Program-made: the position numbers and the translations under genes
From: Metapseudomonas otitidis
GTDB taxonomy: Bacteria; Pseudomonadota; Gammaproteobacteria; Pseudomonadales; Pseudomonadaceae
Assembly (NCBI RefSeq): GCF_900111835.1
Contig: NZ_FOJP01000001.1
Span: 492,125 to 556,124, forward strand
Direction of reading: 5' to 3'
DNA length: 64,000 bases
The notes under the pieces: model-generated
What the model was told of the DNA's origin: nothing
Seen by the model: the letters and a program-made list of their open reading frames with translations, nothing else
The model's database searches: none
Shown: piece after piece, positions 48,863 through 58,111 of the stretch
Layout of the letters: each line of letters opens with the position of its first letter
Position numbering within the stretch: the first letter of the stretch is position 1

Positions 48863-49020
48863 CGACGTCAGCTTAACAGACGCACCGTGACCGGTGAGCC
48901 GATTTTGAGACGCAGATAACAACTGCCGGGGAACTATTCGACCAGCGTATGTGACGCCGGGGTGCCGCCAGGCGCTGTGATAAGCTGGCGCCCCTTTTTC
49001 TCAGAGCCTGGAGTCTGGTG

Positions 49021-49443
49021 ATGAAAGCGCGTATCCAGTGGGCGGGCGAGGCCCTGTTCCTCGGCGAGTCCGGCAGCGGCCATGCGGTGGTGATGGATGG
49101 CCCGCCGGAAAGCGGTGGCCGCAACCTCGGCGTGCGGCCGATGGAGATGCTCCTGCTGGGGCTGGGCGGCTGCACCAACTTCGACGTGGTGAGCATCCTC
49201 AAGAAGTCGCGCCAGCCTGTGGAAAGTTGCGAGGCGTTCCTCGAAGCCGAGCGTGCCGACGAGGACCCGAAGGTGTTCACCAAGATCCACGTGCACTTCG
49301 TGGTGAAAGGGCGCGGCCTCAAGGAAGCTCAGGTCAAGCGGGCCGTCGAACTGTCCGCCGAGAAGTACTGCTCCGCCTCCATCATGCTGGGGCGGGCGGG
49401 CGTCGAGATCACCCACGACTACGAGATCGTCGAACTCGGCTGA
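49021..49443 (+). CDS. OsmC/Ohr family protein
   Basis: A 140-residue OsmC-like protein. It has the two-cysteine pattern of the family: GLGGCTNFDVVSILKKSRQPV near 50-70 and KYCSASIMLGRAGVEITHDYEI near 115-135; in related proteins the two Cys reduce organic or fatty-acid hydroperoxides. Start ATG 49021 is seven bases after GGAG; GTG 49018 is also possible. It lies between vfr (divergent) and speD as in P. aeruginosa (PA0653). Substrate unknown. Confidence 0.88.
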   Translation: MKARIQWAGEALFLGESGSGHAVVMDGPPESGGRNLGVRPMEMLLLGLGGCTNFDVVSILKKSRQPVESCEAFLEAERADEDPKVFTKIHVHFVVKGRGLKEAQVKRAVELSAEKYCSASIMLGRAGVEITHDYEIVELG

Positions 49444-49468
49444 GCCGGCGACATCCGATCATCATATT

Positions 49469-49646
49469 GGGGGCGCAAACTCTGGTAGATGGCTTTCGTC
49501 ATCTGCATAATGCGCCCCCTCGAATTCCAGGGGCCTTCTGCCCCAGAACCGATAACCACAATCGCCATCGCGAAGAGGTGTAAACCGTCCTACGCAGAAG
49601 TGTCGTGCGCTTCTGACGGGCATGCTCAACCACGCGGCAGAGCCGC
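49469..49646 (+). promoter_or_regulatory. Structured 5' leader of speD
   Basis: Four stem-loops in a row fill the 225-base gap before speD: a 9-bp stem GGGGGCGCA/TGCGCCCCC (49469-49519) enclosing AGATG/CATCT; GGGGC-cttct-GCCCC (49530-49544); a CCGT-CAGAAG/CTTCTG-ACGG stem (49585-49619); and GCGGC-aga-GCCGC (49634-49646), 22 bases before the GTG start. The first may also end the upstream OsmC transcript. Polyamine-responsive translation is a possible purpose; no known riboswitch class is recognised. Confidence 0.55.
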
Positions 49647-49668
49647 ACACGACGAGAGTTCACAAACG

Positions 49669-50463
49669 GTGAAAAGCAAACTCAAGCTCCACGGGTTCAA
49701 CAACCTGACGAAGACCTTGAGCTTCAACATCTATGACATCTGCTACGCGGAAACCCCCGAGGACCAGCAGGCCTACGTCCAGTACATCGACGAAGAGTAC
49801 GACGCCGAGCGCCTGACCCAGATCCTCACCGACGTGGTCGATATCATCGGTGCCAACATCCTCAACATCGCCCGGCAGGATTACGATCCCCAGGGTGCGA
49901 GCGTCACCATCCTCATTTCCGAGCAGCCGGTGACGCCCACCGACAGCCAGATCGAGGAATCCCCCGGCCCGTTGCCCGAGACGATCCTGGCCCACCTGGA
50001 CAAGAGCCACATCACCGTTCACACCTACCCGGAGATCCATCCGGTGGAAGGCATCGCGACCTTCCGAGTGGACATCGACGTGTCCACCTGCGGCGTGATT
50101 TCGCCGCTCAAGGCCCTGAACTACCTCATTCACCAGTTCGACTCCGACATCGTCACCGTCGACTATCGCGTGCGTGGCTTTACCCGTGACGTGGAAGGGC
50201 GCAAGCACTTCATCGACCACGAGATCAACTCGATCCAGAACTACCTGTCCGACGACACCCGCGACGCGTACCAGATGACCGACGTGAATGTGTACCAGGA
50301 GAACCTGTTCCACACGAAGATGCTGCTCAAGGACTTCGAACTGGACAACTACCTGTTCGGCGATGCCACCTCCAACCTGACCGCTGAACAGCGCCAGCAG
50401 GTGGAAGAGCGCGTGCGCCACGAGATGCTGGAAATCTTCTATGCCCGCAACATGCCCCGTTGA
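49669..50463 (+). CDS. speD: S-adenosylmethionine decarboxylase proenzyme
   Basis: A 264-residue class 1A AdoMet decarboxylase that makes decarboxylated AdoMet for spermidine synthesis. The proenzyme cleaves itself at K112-S113 ([13 protein letters not shown]) to form the pyruvoyl cofactor. The C-terminal [18 protein letters not shown] and [13 protein letters not shown] segments are highly conserved. The start is GTG 49669, giving the family N-terminus ([17 protein letters not shown]); the 60 upstream in-frame codons lie in the structured leader and are not conserved-looking. Confidence 0.96.
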   Translation: MKSKLKLHGFNNLTKTLSFNIYDICYAETPEDQQAYVQYIDEEYDAERLTQILTDVVDIIGANILNIARQDYDPQGASVTILISEQPVTPTDSQIEESPGPLPETILAHLDKSHITVHTYPEIHPVEGIATFRVDIDVSTCGVISPLKALNYLIHQFDSDIVTVDYRVRGFTRDVEGRKHFIDHEINSIQNYLSDDTRDAYQMTDVNVYQENLFHTKMLLKDFELDNYLFGDATSNLTAEQRQQVEERVRHEMLEIFYARNMPR

Positions 50464-50483
50464 GGGCAGCGAGCTGGAATGAC

Positions 50484-50508
50484 AAAGGGCGCCGAATGGC
50501 GCCCTTTT
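50484..50508. terminator. Bidirectional terminator speD/coq7
   Basis: AAAGGGCGCC-gaat-GGCGCCCTTTT, between the convergent speD and coq7. T-runs on both sides. Confidence 0.92.
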
Positions 50509-50530
50509 GTTTTCACGTGCTGTGTCCGGA

Positions 50531-51178
50531 TCAGATCCGGTAAGTGCTCTTGGTCATCACCTTGGACAGCAGCGTCATGCCGAACTTCACCGGGGCGGGG
50601 AAGCGCAGGCCGCCGGCTTCCAGGGCGGTGGTGGAGTGGTGTTCCTCGTCGACCCGCATCTGTTCGAGGATGGCGCGGCTCTTGGCGTCCTGCGGCGGGA
50701 TCTGGTGCAGGTGCTCGTCCAGGTGCTTGCAGACCTGGTCCTCGGTGGCCGCGACGAAGCCCAGGCTCACGCGGTCGCTGATCAGGCCGGCCATGGCACC
50801 CACACCGAACGACAAGCCATAGAACAGCGGGTTGAGCACGCTGGGGCGGCTGCCCAGTTCACGGATGCGCTGCTCGCACCAGACCAGGTGGTCGATCTCT
50901 TCCTCGGCGGCGTGCTCCATTGCCTGACGCACCTCAGGCAGCTTGGCGGTCAGCGCCTGGCCCTGGTACAGCGCCTGGGCACAGACCTCGCCGGTGTGGT
51001 TGATGCGCATCAGGCCGGCCACGTGGCGCGTATCGTCCTCGTTCATCGGCGCATCGTCCTGCAGGTTGGCGGGGGAAGGGCGGTAAGGCTGGCCCTTGAA
51101 CGGCAGGAGGGTCTTGAGGGCGGCATCGGCCTGCAGCAGCAGGCGGTCGGCGGGAGAGTAGTGACGTTCGGTAGCCAT
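50531..51178 (-). CDS. coq7: 3-demethoxyubiquinol 3-hydroxylase Coq7
   Basis: A 215-residue di-iron monooxygenase for the last hydroxylation in ubiquinone synthesis. The carboxylate-bridged iron ligands are recognisable: [29 protein letters not shown] and the C-terminal [13 protein letters not shown]; a hydrophobic [15 protein letters not shown] lies between and associates with the membrane. Start 51178 ([12 protein letters not shown]) has a good GAGGTG; the upstream extension to 51256 is unsupported. Confidence 0.95.
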   Translation of the reverse strand: MATERHYSPADRLLLQADAALKTLLPFKGQPYRPSPANLQDDAPMNEDDTRHVAGLMRINHTGEVCAQALYQGQALTAKLPEVRQAMEHAAEEEIDHLVWCEQRIRELGSRPSVLNPLFYGLSFGVGAMAGLISDRVSLGFVAATEDQVCKHLDEHLHQIPPQDAKSRAILEQMRVDEEHHSTTALEAGGLRFPAPVKFGMTLLSKVMTKSTYRI

Positions 51179-51282
51179 GGGGCACCTCGACAGGCGAAAA
51201 CTGGCGGAGAGTTTACTCCATTGCTCCCCGCCGGGCTTGATCGGGATCAGTCGCATTCCGGCGCTGCCCGCTGACTCGAGGC

Positions 51283-51621
51283 TCAGCCCGGGGGCCAGTC
51301 CAGCTGGCGCTGTCCGAGCACGTGCATATGGATGTGATAGACCGTCTGCCCGCCCAGTTCGTTGCAGTTCATCACCACGCGGAAGCCTTCCTCGCAGCCC
51401 TGTTCCCGGGCCAGGCGCTGTGCCGTGAACAGGATGTGGCCGGCCAGCTCGCGGTCATCCTCGGTGAGGTGGTTGAGGGTTTCGATGTGTCGCTTTGGGA
51501 TGACCAGGAAGTGCACCGGCGCCTGTGGGCCGATGTCATGGAACGCGACAACGTGATCGTCTTCGTACAACGTGCGCGCCGGGATCTGCCCGGCGACGAT
51601 TTTGCAGAACAGACAGTCCAC
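51283..51621 (-). CDS. HIT family nucleotide-binding protein (HinT-like)
   Basis: A 112-residue histidine-triad protein. [14 protein letters not shown] at the N-terminus, then [15 protein letters not shown] and the catalytic triad [10 protein letters not shown] near 95-104. HinT-like enzymes split the P-N bond of nucleoside phosphoramidates such as aminoacyl-AMP. Single-gene unit on the minus strand, divergent from the AAA+ ATPase gene with a gap of about 90 bases. Confidence 0.93.
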   Translation of the reverse strand: MDCLFCKIVAGQIPARTLYEDDHVVAFHDIGPQAPVHFLVIPKRHIETLNHLTEDDRELAGHILFTAQRLAREQGCEEGFRVVMNCNELGGQTVYHIHMHVLGQRQLDWPPG

Positions 51622-51710
51622 CTGGATTCTCCGGGCTGATATAAGAATTGCCCGAGTCTAGCGGCGGACCATCGACTCCGGCCAGCAGCGAAACCCCACA
51701 AGGAGCCTGT

Positions 51711-53192
51711 GTGAAGAACGACATCCACGACCTGGGCCTGGTGCTCGATTCCAAGGTCAAGCTCATCGTCATCGAGTCCTGGGATGAGCAGCGCGTGCTG
51801 GAGACCCTCACCACCCTCGCGGTCAAGCGGGGCATGAGCCTGTTCACCTGGTCGGTGACCGAGGGGCTGCAGCGTCTCGGCTTTGGCGGCGAGCCCCTGG
51901 GGGGCGAGGAGACGGTCGACCCCGAGAAGGCCCTGCGCCTGATCAAGGGTGACCTTCAGTCCAGCCTGTACGTGATGTGCGACTTGCACCCGTTCCTGGA
52001 GGACAACCCCCGGCTGGTGCGCCTGCTGAAAGAAGTGGCCATGGCCGACTCGCCCCAGCGCCCGACTCTGGTGCTGGTGTCCCACGCCTTGCGCCTGCCG
52101 CCGGAGGTGCAACGCTACAGCGCCCGCTTCACCCTGGCGTTGCCCAGTGAGGATGAGCTGCTGGCCATCGTCCGGGAGGAGGCGACCCGCTGGAGCGAGC
52201 GCAACCGTGGCGCCCGGGTGCGCACCGACAACCGCACCCTCCAGCAGGTGGTGAAGAACCTGCGGGGGCTCAGCCATGGTGAGGCGCGCTCCCTGGCCCG
52301 CAATGTGATCTGTGATGACGGCGCCATCACCCAGGAAGACCTGCCGGAACTGAACAAGACCAAGTTCCAGCTGCTGGATCTGGAGGGCGTGCTCAGTTTC
52401 GAATACGACACGGCGCGCTTTGCCGAGGTGGGCGGCCTGGCCAACCTAAAGCGCTGGCTCGGTGAGCGCCAAGGGGCTTTCATCGATGGCGAGGCCGAGG
52501 ACCGCCCCAAGGGCATGCTGCTGGTGGGGGTACAGGGCGGCGGCAAGAGCCTGGCCGCCAAGGCGGTCGCCGGCCTTTGGGGGCTGCCCCTGCTGCGCCT
52601 GGACTTCGCCTGCCTGTACAACAAGTTCTTCGGCGAGACCGAGCGCAACCTGCGGGAGGCGCTGCGCCTCGCCGAGCAGATGGCGCCATGCGTGCTGTGG
52701 ATGGATGAGATCGAGAAGGGGCTGGCCAGCGGTGACCATGACGGGGGCGTGAGCCAGCGAGTGCTCGGGACGCTGCTGACCTGGATGTCCGAGCGCAAGG
52801 CGCCGGTCTTCATGATCGCCACCGCCAACGCCATCTATCGCCTGCCGCCGGAGCTGGTGCGCAAGGGGCGCTTCGACGAGCTGTTCTTCGTCGACCTGCC
52901 GGACCCGGCGACCCGTGCGGAGATCTTCCGTATCCACCTGTCCCGCCGGGGCATGGACCTTGCCCTGTTCGACCTGCCGGCGCTGGCGTCGGCGTCCGAT
53001 GGATTTTCCGGCGCCGAGATCGAGCAGGCCGTCGTGGGCATGTACTACGCCGCCCAGGCAGCGCAAAGCGATGTCAGCCAGGCGCTGCTCCTGCAGCAAT
53101 TGCAGGGGACGGCGCCGTTGTCGGTGATCATGTCGGAAGAGTTGGCGGCCCTGCGAAGCTGGGCGGCCAGTCGCTGCGTGCGCGCGGACTGA
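51711..53192 (+). CDS. AAA+ ATPase, Ycf46-like
   Basis: A 493-residue protein with an N-terminal domain of unknown role (about 1-210; [18 protein letters not shown], ending in a region of [20 protein letters not shown] type) and a C-terminal AAA+ module (about 235-470): Walker [10 protein letters not shown], Walker [10 protein letters not shown], sensor [23 protein letters not shown]. The layout is that of the Ycf46/FtsH-like ATPase group without a protease part. Substrate is unknown. The start is GTG 51711 preceded by AGGAG; an in-frame ATG at 51648 overlaps the divergent promoter region. Confidence 0.88.
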   Translation: MKNDIHDLGLVLDSKVKLIVIESWDEQRVLETLTTLAVKRGMSLFTWSVTEGLQRLGFGGEPLGGEETVDPEKALRLIKGDLQSSLYVMCDLHPFLEDNPRLVRLLKEVAMADSPQRPTLVLVSHALRLPPEVQRYSARFTLALPSEDELLAIVREEATRWSERNRGARVRTDNRTLQQVVKNLRGLSHGEARSLARNVICDDGAITQEDLPELNKTKFQLLDLEGVLSFEYDTARFAEVGGLANLKRWLGERQGAFIDGEAEDRPKGMLLVGVQGGGKSLAAKAVAGLWGLPLLRLDFACLYNKFFGETERNLREALRLAEQMAPCVLWMDEIEKGLASGDHDGGVSQRVLGTLLTWMSERKAPVFMIATANAIYRLPPELVRKGRFDELFFVDLPDPATRAEIFRIHLSRRGMDLALFDLPALASASDGFSGAEIEQAVVGMYYAAQAAQSDVSQALLLQQLQGTAPLSVIMSEELAALRSWAASRCVRAD

Positions 53193-53202
53193 GCGGGCGC
53201 GT

Positions 53203-53991
53203 TCAGCCGGCCACGAAGCGGCGATTGATGCGGGCAGTGAGGCGACGTGTCAGCCAGCGCGGCATGAAGCGTGCTGCCTTTGCCGCCAGGCGGTTGCGCC
53301 AGCCCGGGATGATGATGGCGCGGTTCTTTTCCAGGGCGCGTACGGTGTACAACGCCACTTCTTCCGCACTCATCAGCAGGGGCGAGCCCTCCAGCTTCTC
53401 CCCGGCCATGCGGGCATGGCGGAAGAAGGCGGTGCGCACGGGGCCGGGGCAGAGGACGGAGACCTTAACTCCGTGGCCCTTCAGCTCCTCGCGCAAGCCT
53501 TCGGAGAAGTGCAGCACGTAGGCCTTGCTGGCGTAGTAGTTGCTCATCCAGCCGCCGGGCTGGAACCCGGCAACGGAGGCGACGTTGAGGATTTGCCCTT
53601 CGCCCCGCCCGGCCATGGCGCCACCGATCTCATGGCAGAGCCGTGCCAGGGCGAGGATGTTCAACTCGATCAGCTCCTGCTCGTGGCCCCAGGGTTGCTG
53701 GACATAGAGGCCGGCACTGCCGATGCCGGCGTTGTTGACCAGCAGGTCGATCTGGCGACCGCCCTGGTTGAGCTCATGCAGCAGGCCGGATAGCTGGAGG
53801 GGTTCGGCGAGGTCACAGGTGCGGTAGAGGACCTCGACGCCAAAGCGTTGGGTCAGCTCATAGGCGATGCTCTCGAGCGCATCACGCTGGCGAGCCACCA
53901 GGATCAGGTGGCGACCCCGGCGAGCCAGGGCCTCTGCGAGGGCCAGTCCCAGGCCGCTGGAGGCGCCGGTGATGAGGGCATAGCGGGGCAT
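53203..53991 (-). CDS. Short-chain dehydrogenase/reductase
   Basis: A 262-residue classical SDR. The cofactor motif ALITGASSGLGLALAEAL (TGxxxGxG), NNAGIGSAGL, the catalytic Ser in LNVASVAGF and YxxxK in SNYYASKAYVLHFSEGL are all present. The C-terminus is basic with a weak amphipathic end, as in membrane-associated DltE-like SDRs. Substrate is unknown. Start 53991 (MPRYALITGASSG) is the family start; the long upstream in-frame extension is a composition artefact. Confidence 0.92.
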   Translation of the reverse strand: MPRYALITGASSGLGLALAEALARRGRHLILVARQRDALESIAYELTQRFGVEVLYRTCDLAEPLQLSGLLHELNQGGRQIDLLVNNAGIGSAGLYVQQPWGHEQELIELNILALARLCHEIGGAMAGRGEGQILNVASVAGFQPGGWMSNYYASKAYVLHFSEGLREELKGHGVKVSVLCPGPVRTAFFRHARMAGEKLEGSPLLMSAEEVALYTVRALEKNRAIIIPGWRNRLAAKAARFMPRWLTRRLTARINRRFVAG

Positions 53992-54043
53992 CGTGAATCT
54001 CCTGGTGGGGCCGGGTTGGACAGCGCCGGCCCCGGGAGGTTGC

Positions 54044-55159
54044 TCAGTTCGACTCGTAGTCGTCCTGTTCAGCCGGTGCTTCGGCTTCCTCGGCCTGGTC
54101 GTCCGAGTACTCCGCCTCGTCGGCGGGGGCGGCGGCATAGTCGCTGCCGTCCACGTCGGCCGGCATCTCGTAGCTGCTGTCGGAGAAGTCGGAGTCCAGG
54201 GCGCTGAGGGCGCCGACACCGGCGAACATCAGCACACCGATGATGGCCAGGACGCTGAGGATGCCGGTGCCGATGGAAATCCAGGCCATGACCAGCACCG
54301 AGGTGCTGTTCGGCGGCTGGATCTGGCCGTAGCGGTTGGGACCCTGTGTACCGGGAATCACCATCATCAGCAGCGGGAAGACCGAGCCTACGAAGGGGAC
54401 GAAGTTCAGCAGGTACAACCAGCCCGACCAGCCGATGTCGTGCAGGCGCTGGACGCCGAACTGCACGCTGACCACGGCCAGGGCGATGATTTCCAGCGCG
54501 AAGAGAATGCCGCCGAACACCGGGAACTGCGACATCAGCAGTGCGGTGAGGCCCATGACCGGCAGGGCTGCGATGATCAGGACCAGCGACCAGGCGATGT
54601 AGCGCATCCGACCGATGCGGCCGGTAACGCCGAAGGGGCGCAACTCGCCGAACTCTGGCAGGGAGTCGCTGACTTGGGCTTGGGGTGTGGCATAGGGAGA
54701 TGCGGCGACGGTTCCCGGTGCGACCACGGCCGGCGTGCTCTCGGCGAGCTGGGCCTGGCGGGCCAGGAATTTCTCGATGACGATGCCGCAGGCCTGGCAC
54801 TCGATGGCCTTGGGCTGCGTATGGCCGCACTTGGGGCAGGTCATGTCGGGTTGGTCTTCCGCTGCCTGGGGCGCGGCATCCGGGTTGGGGTGATCCTCGG
54901 TCTCCACCAGGCTCAGCCCGGCGGCGATGTCGGGCTCCTTGCGGACGTTGGCACCGGCACGTTGCAGGGCGGCCAGGTACTTGTCCGCTTCGCCGTCTTC
55001 GAGGTCGCGCTTCAGGGCGACGGGGCGACCATTGAACAGGGCGTCGATCTTGTCCGCGTCGCTCTTGAACAGGCGGGCGAGGTTCTCCTTGACCGAGTCC
55101 AGTGCCGCACCGGGCATCAGTTCACCTTCGAATACGATCTTGTAGCGAGCGTCGGACAT
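54044..55159 (-). CDS. DUF805 membrane protein with zinc ribbon
   Basis: A 371-residue protein with three parts: an N-terminal cytoplasmic domain (about 1-95, YKIVFEGELMPGAALDSV, akin to regions in similar Pseudomonas proteins), a zinc ribbon CPKCGHTQPKAIECQACG near 107-124, and a DUF805 membrane domain (about 165-320) with four to five helices and RLHDIGWSGWLYLLNF. The tail is very acidic (about 320-371). Function unknown; by position it corresponds to PA0659. It is upstream of the SDR gene on the same strand, 52 bases away. Confidence 0.85.
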   Translation of the reverse strand: MSDARYKIVFEGELMPGAALDSVKENLARLFKSDADKIDALFNGRPVALKRDLEDGEADKYLAALQRAGANVRKEPDIAAGLSLVETEDHPNPDAAPQAAEDQPDMTCPKCGHTQPKAIECQACGIVIEKFLARQAQLAESTPAVVAPGTVAASPYATPQAQVSDSLPEFGELRPFGVTGRIGRMRYIAWSLVLIIAALPVMGLTALLMSQFPVFGGILFALEIIALAVVSVQFGVQRLHDIGWSGWLYLLNFVPFVGSVFPLLMMVIPGTQGPNRYGQIQPPNSTSVLVMAWISIGTGILSVLAIIGVLMFAGVGALSALDSDFSDSSYEMPADVDGSDYAAAPADEAEYSDDQAEEAEAPAEQDDYESN

Positions 55160-55256
55160 GCGGGCATCCTTGTCGGCTGTAGGGTTGAGGATGGCAAAGC
55201 GTACTGGTGGGGGCGCCCAGGTTACAAGCCGGGGAGGCCAGAAAAAGCGGGGGGCT

Positions 55257-56516
55257 TCACGCTGTGGGCAAGGGTTTCCAGCGTCCGACGAGACGACCGC
55301 GTCGCAACAGGCTCATGGAGCCGAACCGGGCCAGCAGGCCCTCGGATACCTGCGGACGGAGAAACACCCAGTCATCGGGCTGCAGGCCATTCGCCGCCGA
55401 GCCGATCAGCCGCTCCTGGTTGGCACTGCGGCCATAGAGCGGGTCGTAGGCGAGCCCGGCCGGCGAGGCCGGGATGGCTTGCCAGTCACCGCCATAGAGA
55501 TAGAAGGCCTGTTCGCGATTCGGGTTCCATGCGCTCACAAGGCGCTGGGCGTCCTCGAGGTAGGGCAGGGTGCCGCTCCCTGCCTTGAGCACGGGGGCGG
55601 CAATCCAGCAGGCGGCCTGGTAGGCGTCGAGGCTCTCGGCATCGAAGTCCGAGGGCTTGAGCAGCACCGAACCTACGGCGATCTCATTCAGTGGGCTGGG
55701 GCCTGTCAGATGGCGCATGCAGGTGAGGCTACCGGCACCATTCAACAACGGTGCTTCTGGCCAGGCCTTCCTGGCGTGCGTGGCCTGTTCCAGGAAGTCA
55801 CGGTAGCGGGCATTGGCCTGGTCGAAGGCGTCTCCGACCCAGAAGGGGGCGTGGGCCACATGGCCGTCGTAGCCCATCAGCCCACGCAGATCGAGCACTT
55901 CGGGGGAGTACTCGACGAGCGCGAGGCTGGTGGCGAGGCGCTCGGGCGAGCTGTGCCCGCCGCGCCGCAAGCCGATGTCGATCTCCAGGGCGATGGACAG
56001 TGGGCGCTGCAGGGCGATTGCCATATCACGGTACTGCATCAGGCGCTCCGGGCTGTCCACCAGCCAGGTGACCTGCCGATCCGGATCGAATGGCGCATTG
56101 GCGGCGAGCTGCTGGTAGAAGGCCAGGGCGGCTGCGACCGGCAGTGGCTTGCCGAGCAGCAGGTCGCTGTCGGGGAATGCCTCGGCCAACTGGTTGGCCT
56201 GGGGCTGGTGGAAGACCATGAAGCGCCGGGTGCCGAGGCGCTTCGAGAGATAGTCGAGCAAGCCCGTGGATGCGAGCGACTTGCTCACCAGGCGCAGCTT
56301 CATGCCGCCGAGGCGGCTGCTCAGCAGGTCTGCGTTGGCGTCGAGCCGGTCGAGGTCGATGACCAGTTGAGGCACGCCGCCGCCCTGTTGGCGCAGCAGT
56401 CCCTGCAACTGTGCGAAGTAGGGGGCATGAGGCGCGCCTTGGTCGGCAGGGCGCGCTGCCCAGAGCCCCAGTGCGCCCAGCGCACCGAGGCCTGCGAGCA
56501 GTTGACGGCGCTTCAT
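55257..56516 (-). CDS. Alanine racemase-fold PLP protein with Tat-like leader
   Basis: A 419-residue protein of the alanine racemase N-terminal/D-threonine aldolase (DSD1-like) type. The N-terminus MKRRQLLAGLGALGALGLWAA looks like a twin-arginine leader (RR followed by a hydrophobic stretch), implying export with folded cofactor. LVIDLDRLDANADLL opens the barrel, the probable PLP lysine is in RLVSKSLAS near residue 80, and EIDIGLRRGGHSS and GYDGHVAH follow. Related enzymes act on D-amino acids such as D-threonine or D-serine. It overlaps the upstream nitronate monooxygenase-like gene by four bases, so the two should be expressed together. Confidence 0.8.
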   Translation of the reverse strand: MKRRQLLAGLGALGALGLWAARPADQGAPHAPYFAQLQGLLRQQGGGVPQLVIDLDRLDANADLLSSRLGGMKLRLVSKSLASTGLLDYLSKRLGTRRFMVFHQPQANQLAEAFPDSDLLLGKPLPVAAALAFYQQLAANAPFDPDRQVTWLVDSPERLMQYRDMAIALQRPLSIALEIDIGLRRGGHSSPERLATSLALVEYSPEVLDLRGLMGYDGHVAHAPFWVGDAFDQANARYRDFLEQATHARKAWPEAPLLNGAGSLTCMRHLTGPSPLNEIAVGSVLLKPSDFDAESLDAYQAACWIAAPVLKAGSGTLPYLEDAQRLVSAWNPNREQAFYLYGGDWQAIPASPAGLAYDPLYGRSANQERLIGSAANGLQPDDWVFLRPQVSEGLLARFGSMSLLRRGRLVGRWKPLPTA

Positions 56517-57475
56517 CCCAGGTAGGGTTGGGCCAGGCGTGCGCTGTGCTGGAGGGCAGCGCGGTATTCGCGGTCGAGGCGCTCCACCAGCTCGGCGACG
56601 GTGGGGAGGTCGTGGATGTCTCCGACGCCCTGGCCCGCCGACCAGACGGTCTTCCAGGCCTTGGCTTCATCGCTCACGGGCTTGAGCTTCTCGCCGTAGT
56701 TGACGTCCGCCTTGTCGTTCAGTCGGGCGAGGTCGTATCCAGCGGCCTCCAGGCTCTGGCGCATGAAGCTGGCGGGGACGCCCGAGACGGCCGGGGTGTG
56801 GATGATGTCGGCCGCCCGTGCGTCCAGCAGCATTTGCTTGTAGGCGGCGCTGGCCTGGCTCTCCTGGGTGGCGATGAAGCGGGTGCCCAGGTAGGCGAGG
56901 TCCGCCCCCAGGAGCTGGGCGGCGAGGATCTCGTGGCCGTGGTTGAGGCAGCCTGCCAGGAGCAGGGTCTTGTCGAAGAACTGGCGGATCTCGGCGACCA
57001 GGGCGAAGGGGCTCCAGGTTCCGGCGTGACCACCGGCGCCTGCTGCGACGGCGATCAGCCCGTCTACACCGGCTTCTGCAGCCTTTTCGGCATGGCGGCG
57101 GGTGGTGACGTCATGGAATACCAGGCCGCCGTAGCTGTGCACGGCGTCCACTACCTCCTTCACGGCGCCCAGACTGGTGATGACGATCGGGACCTTCTTT
57201 TCCACGCAGATGGCCAGGTCGGCCTGCAGACGGGGGTTGCTGCCGTGGACGATCAGGTTGACGGCGTAGGGGGCCGCATCGGCTGTCAGGTCAGCGGCGA
57301 TTTCATCTAGCCAGGCGGCGAATCCGGCGCTCTCGCGCTGGTTCAGGGCGGGGAAGCTGCCGACGACACCGGCGTTGCAACTGGCCAGGACCATGGACGG
57401 TGCCGAGACCAGGAACATCGGAGCGGTGACGAGGGGCAGACGCAGGCGATTCTCGAGCAGGGCGGGCAGTGACAT
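56513..57475 (-). CDS. Nitronate monooxygenase-like FMN enzyme
   Basis: A 320-residue TIM-barrel flavoprotein of the NMO/2-nitropropane dioxygenase family: PLVTAPMFLVSAPSMVLASCNAG at the N-terminus, VIVTSLG, AVAAGAGGHAGTWSPFAL (phosphate-binding) near 165-182 and GADLAYLGTRFIATQES. It oxidises alkyl nitronates or related compounds. The start at 57475 (MSLPALLENRLRLP) has AGAGGA about 8 bases before it. Coupled (ATGA overlap) to the racemase-fold gene. Confidence 0.88.
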   Translation of the reverse strand: MSLPALLENRLRLPLVTAPMFLVSAPSMVLASCNAGVVGSFPALNQRESAGFAAWLDEIAADLTADAAPYAVNLIVHGSNPRLQADLAICVEKKVPIVITSLGAVKEVVDAVHSYGGLVFHDVTTRRHAEKAAEAGVDGLIAVAAGAGGHAGTWSPFALVAEIRQFFDKTLLLAGCLNHGHEILAAQLLGADLAYLGTRFIATQESQASAAYKQMLLDARAADIIHTPAVSGVPASFMRQSLEAAGYDLARLNDKADVNYGEKLKPVSDEAKAWKTVWSAGQGVGDIHDLPTVAELVERLDREYRAALQHSARLAQPYLG

Positions 57476-57497
57476 CCGACGGTCCTCTAGGATGGGA

Positions 57498-57923
57498 TCA
57501 GAAGGGCTTGACCACGACCAGAATGACGATGGCCAGCAGGAAGAGCACAGGGACTTCATTGAACCAGCGGTAGAAGACATGGCTGCGGGCGTTCTCGCCA
57601 CGGGCGAAGCGCTTGAGCATCGCGCCGCAGGCGTGGTGGTAGCCGATCAGCAGCACCACGAGGGTGAGTTTGGCGTGCAGCCAGCCTTGGCTGAACCAGC
57701 CAGGGTTGAGGTACAGCATCGCGCCGCCCAGCAGGAGGGTGGCAATCATTGAGGGGCCCATGATGCCGCGATAGAGCTTGCGCTCCATGATGCAGAAGCG
57801 CTCTCGGCTGGGGTGGTCTTCCGCTGCGGCGTGATAGACGAACAGGCGCGGCAGGTAGAAGAGGCCGGCGAACCAGCAGACGACGGCGATGATGTGGAAG
57901 GCCTTGAGCCAGAGGTAGAGCAT
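57498..57923 (-). CDS. hemJ: Protoporphyrinogen IX oxidase HemJ
   Basis: A 141-residue membrane protein with four helices. The family features are in place: AFHIIAVVCWFAGLFYLPRLFVYH (conserved His and Arg) near 8-31, ERKLYRGIMGP near 48 and WLHAKLTLVVLLIGYHH near 81-97. HemJ converts protoporphyrinogen IX to protoporphyrin IX in many bacteria without HemG/HemY. Start 57923 is the family start. Followed by the NMO-like gene after 22 bases. Confidence 0.93.
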   Translation of the reverse strand: MLYLWLKAFHIIAVVCWFAGLFYLPRLFVYHAAAEDHPSRERFCIMERKLYRGIMGPSMIATLLLGGAMLYLNPGWFSQGWLHAKLTLVVLLIGYHHACGAMLKRFARGENARSHVFYRWFNEVPVLFLLAIVILVVVKPF

Positions 57924-58111
57924 GGAAAATGTCCGTTGTGTGAGATCGGTCCGATAGTAGAGGCTCAGGCGGCAGCGCGTCACCCCGGCGGTTGGCCCAT
58001 GGCGGATCGGGCTTTATCATCGGCGCCTTTGCAATGGGCCGCTCTGGCCAGGTGGTTTCGCATGGCTCTTGCCTTCTCTGTCCTGTTCCGATCCCTGGAC
58101 TGCGCCCGCTG

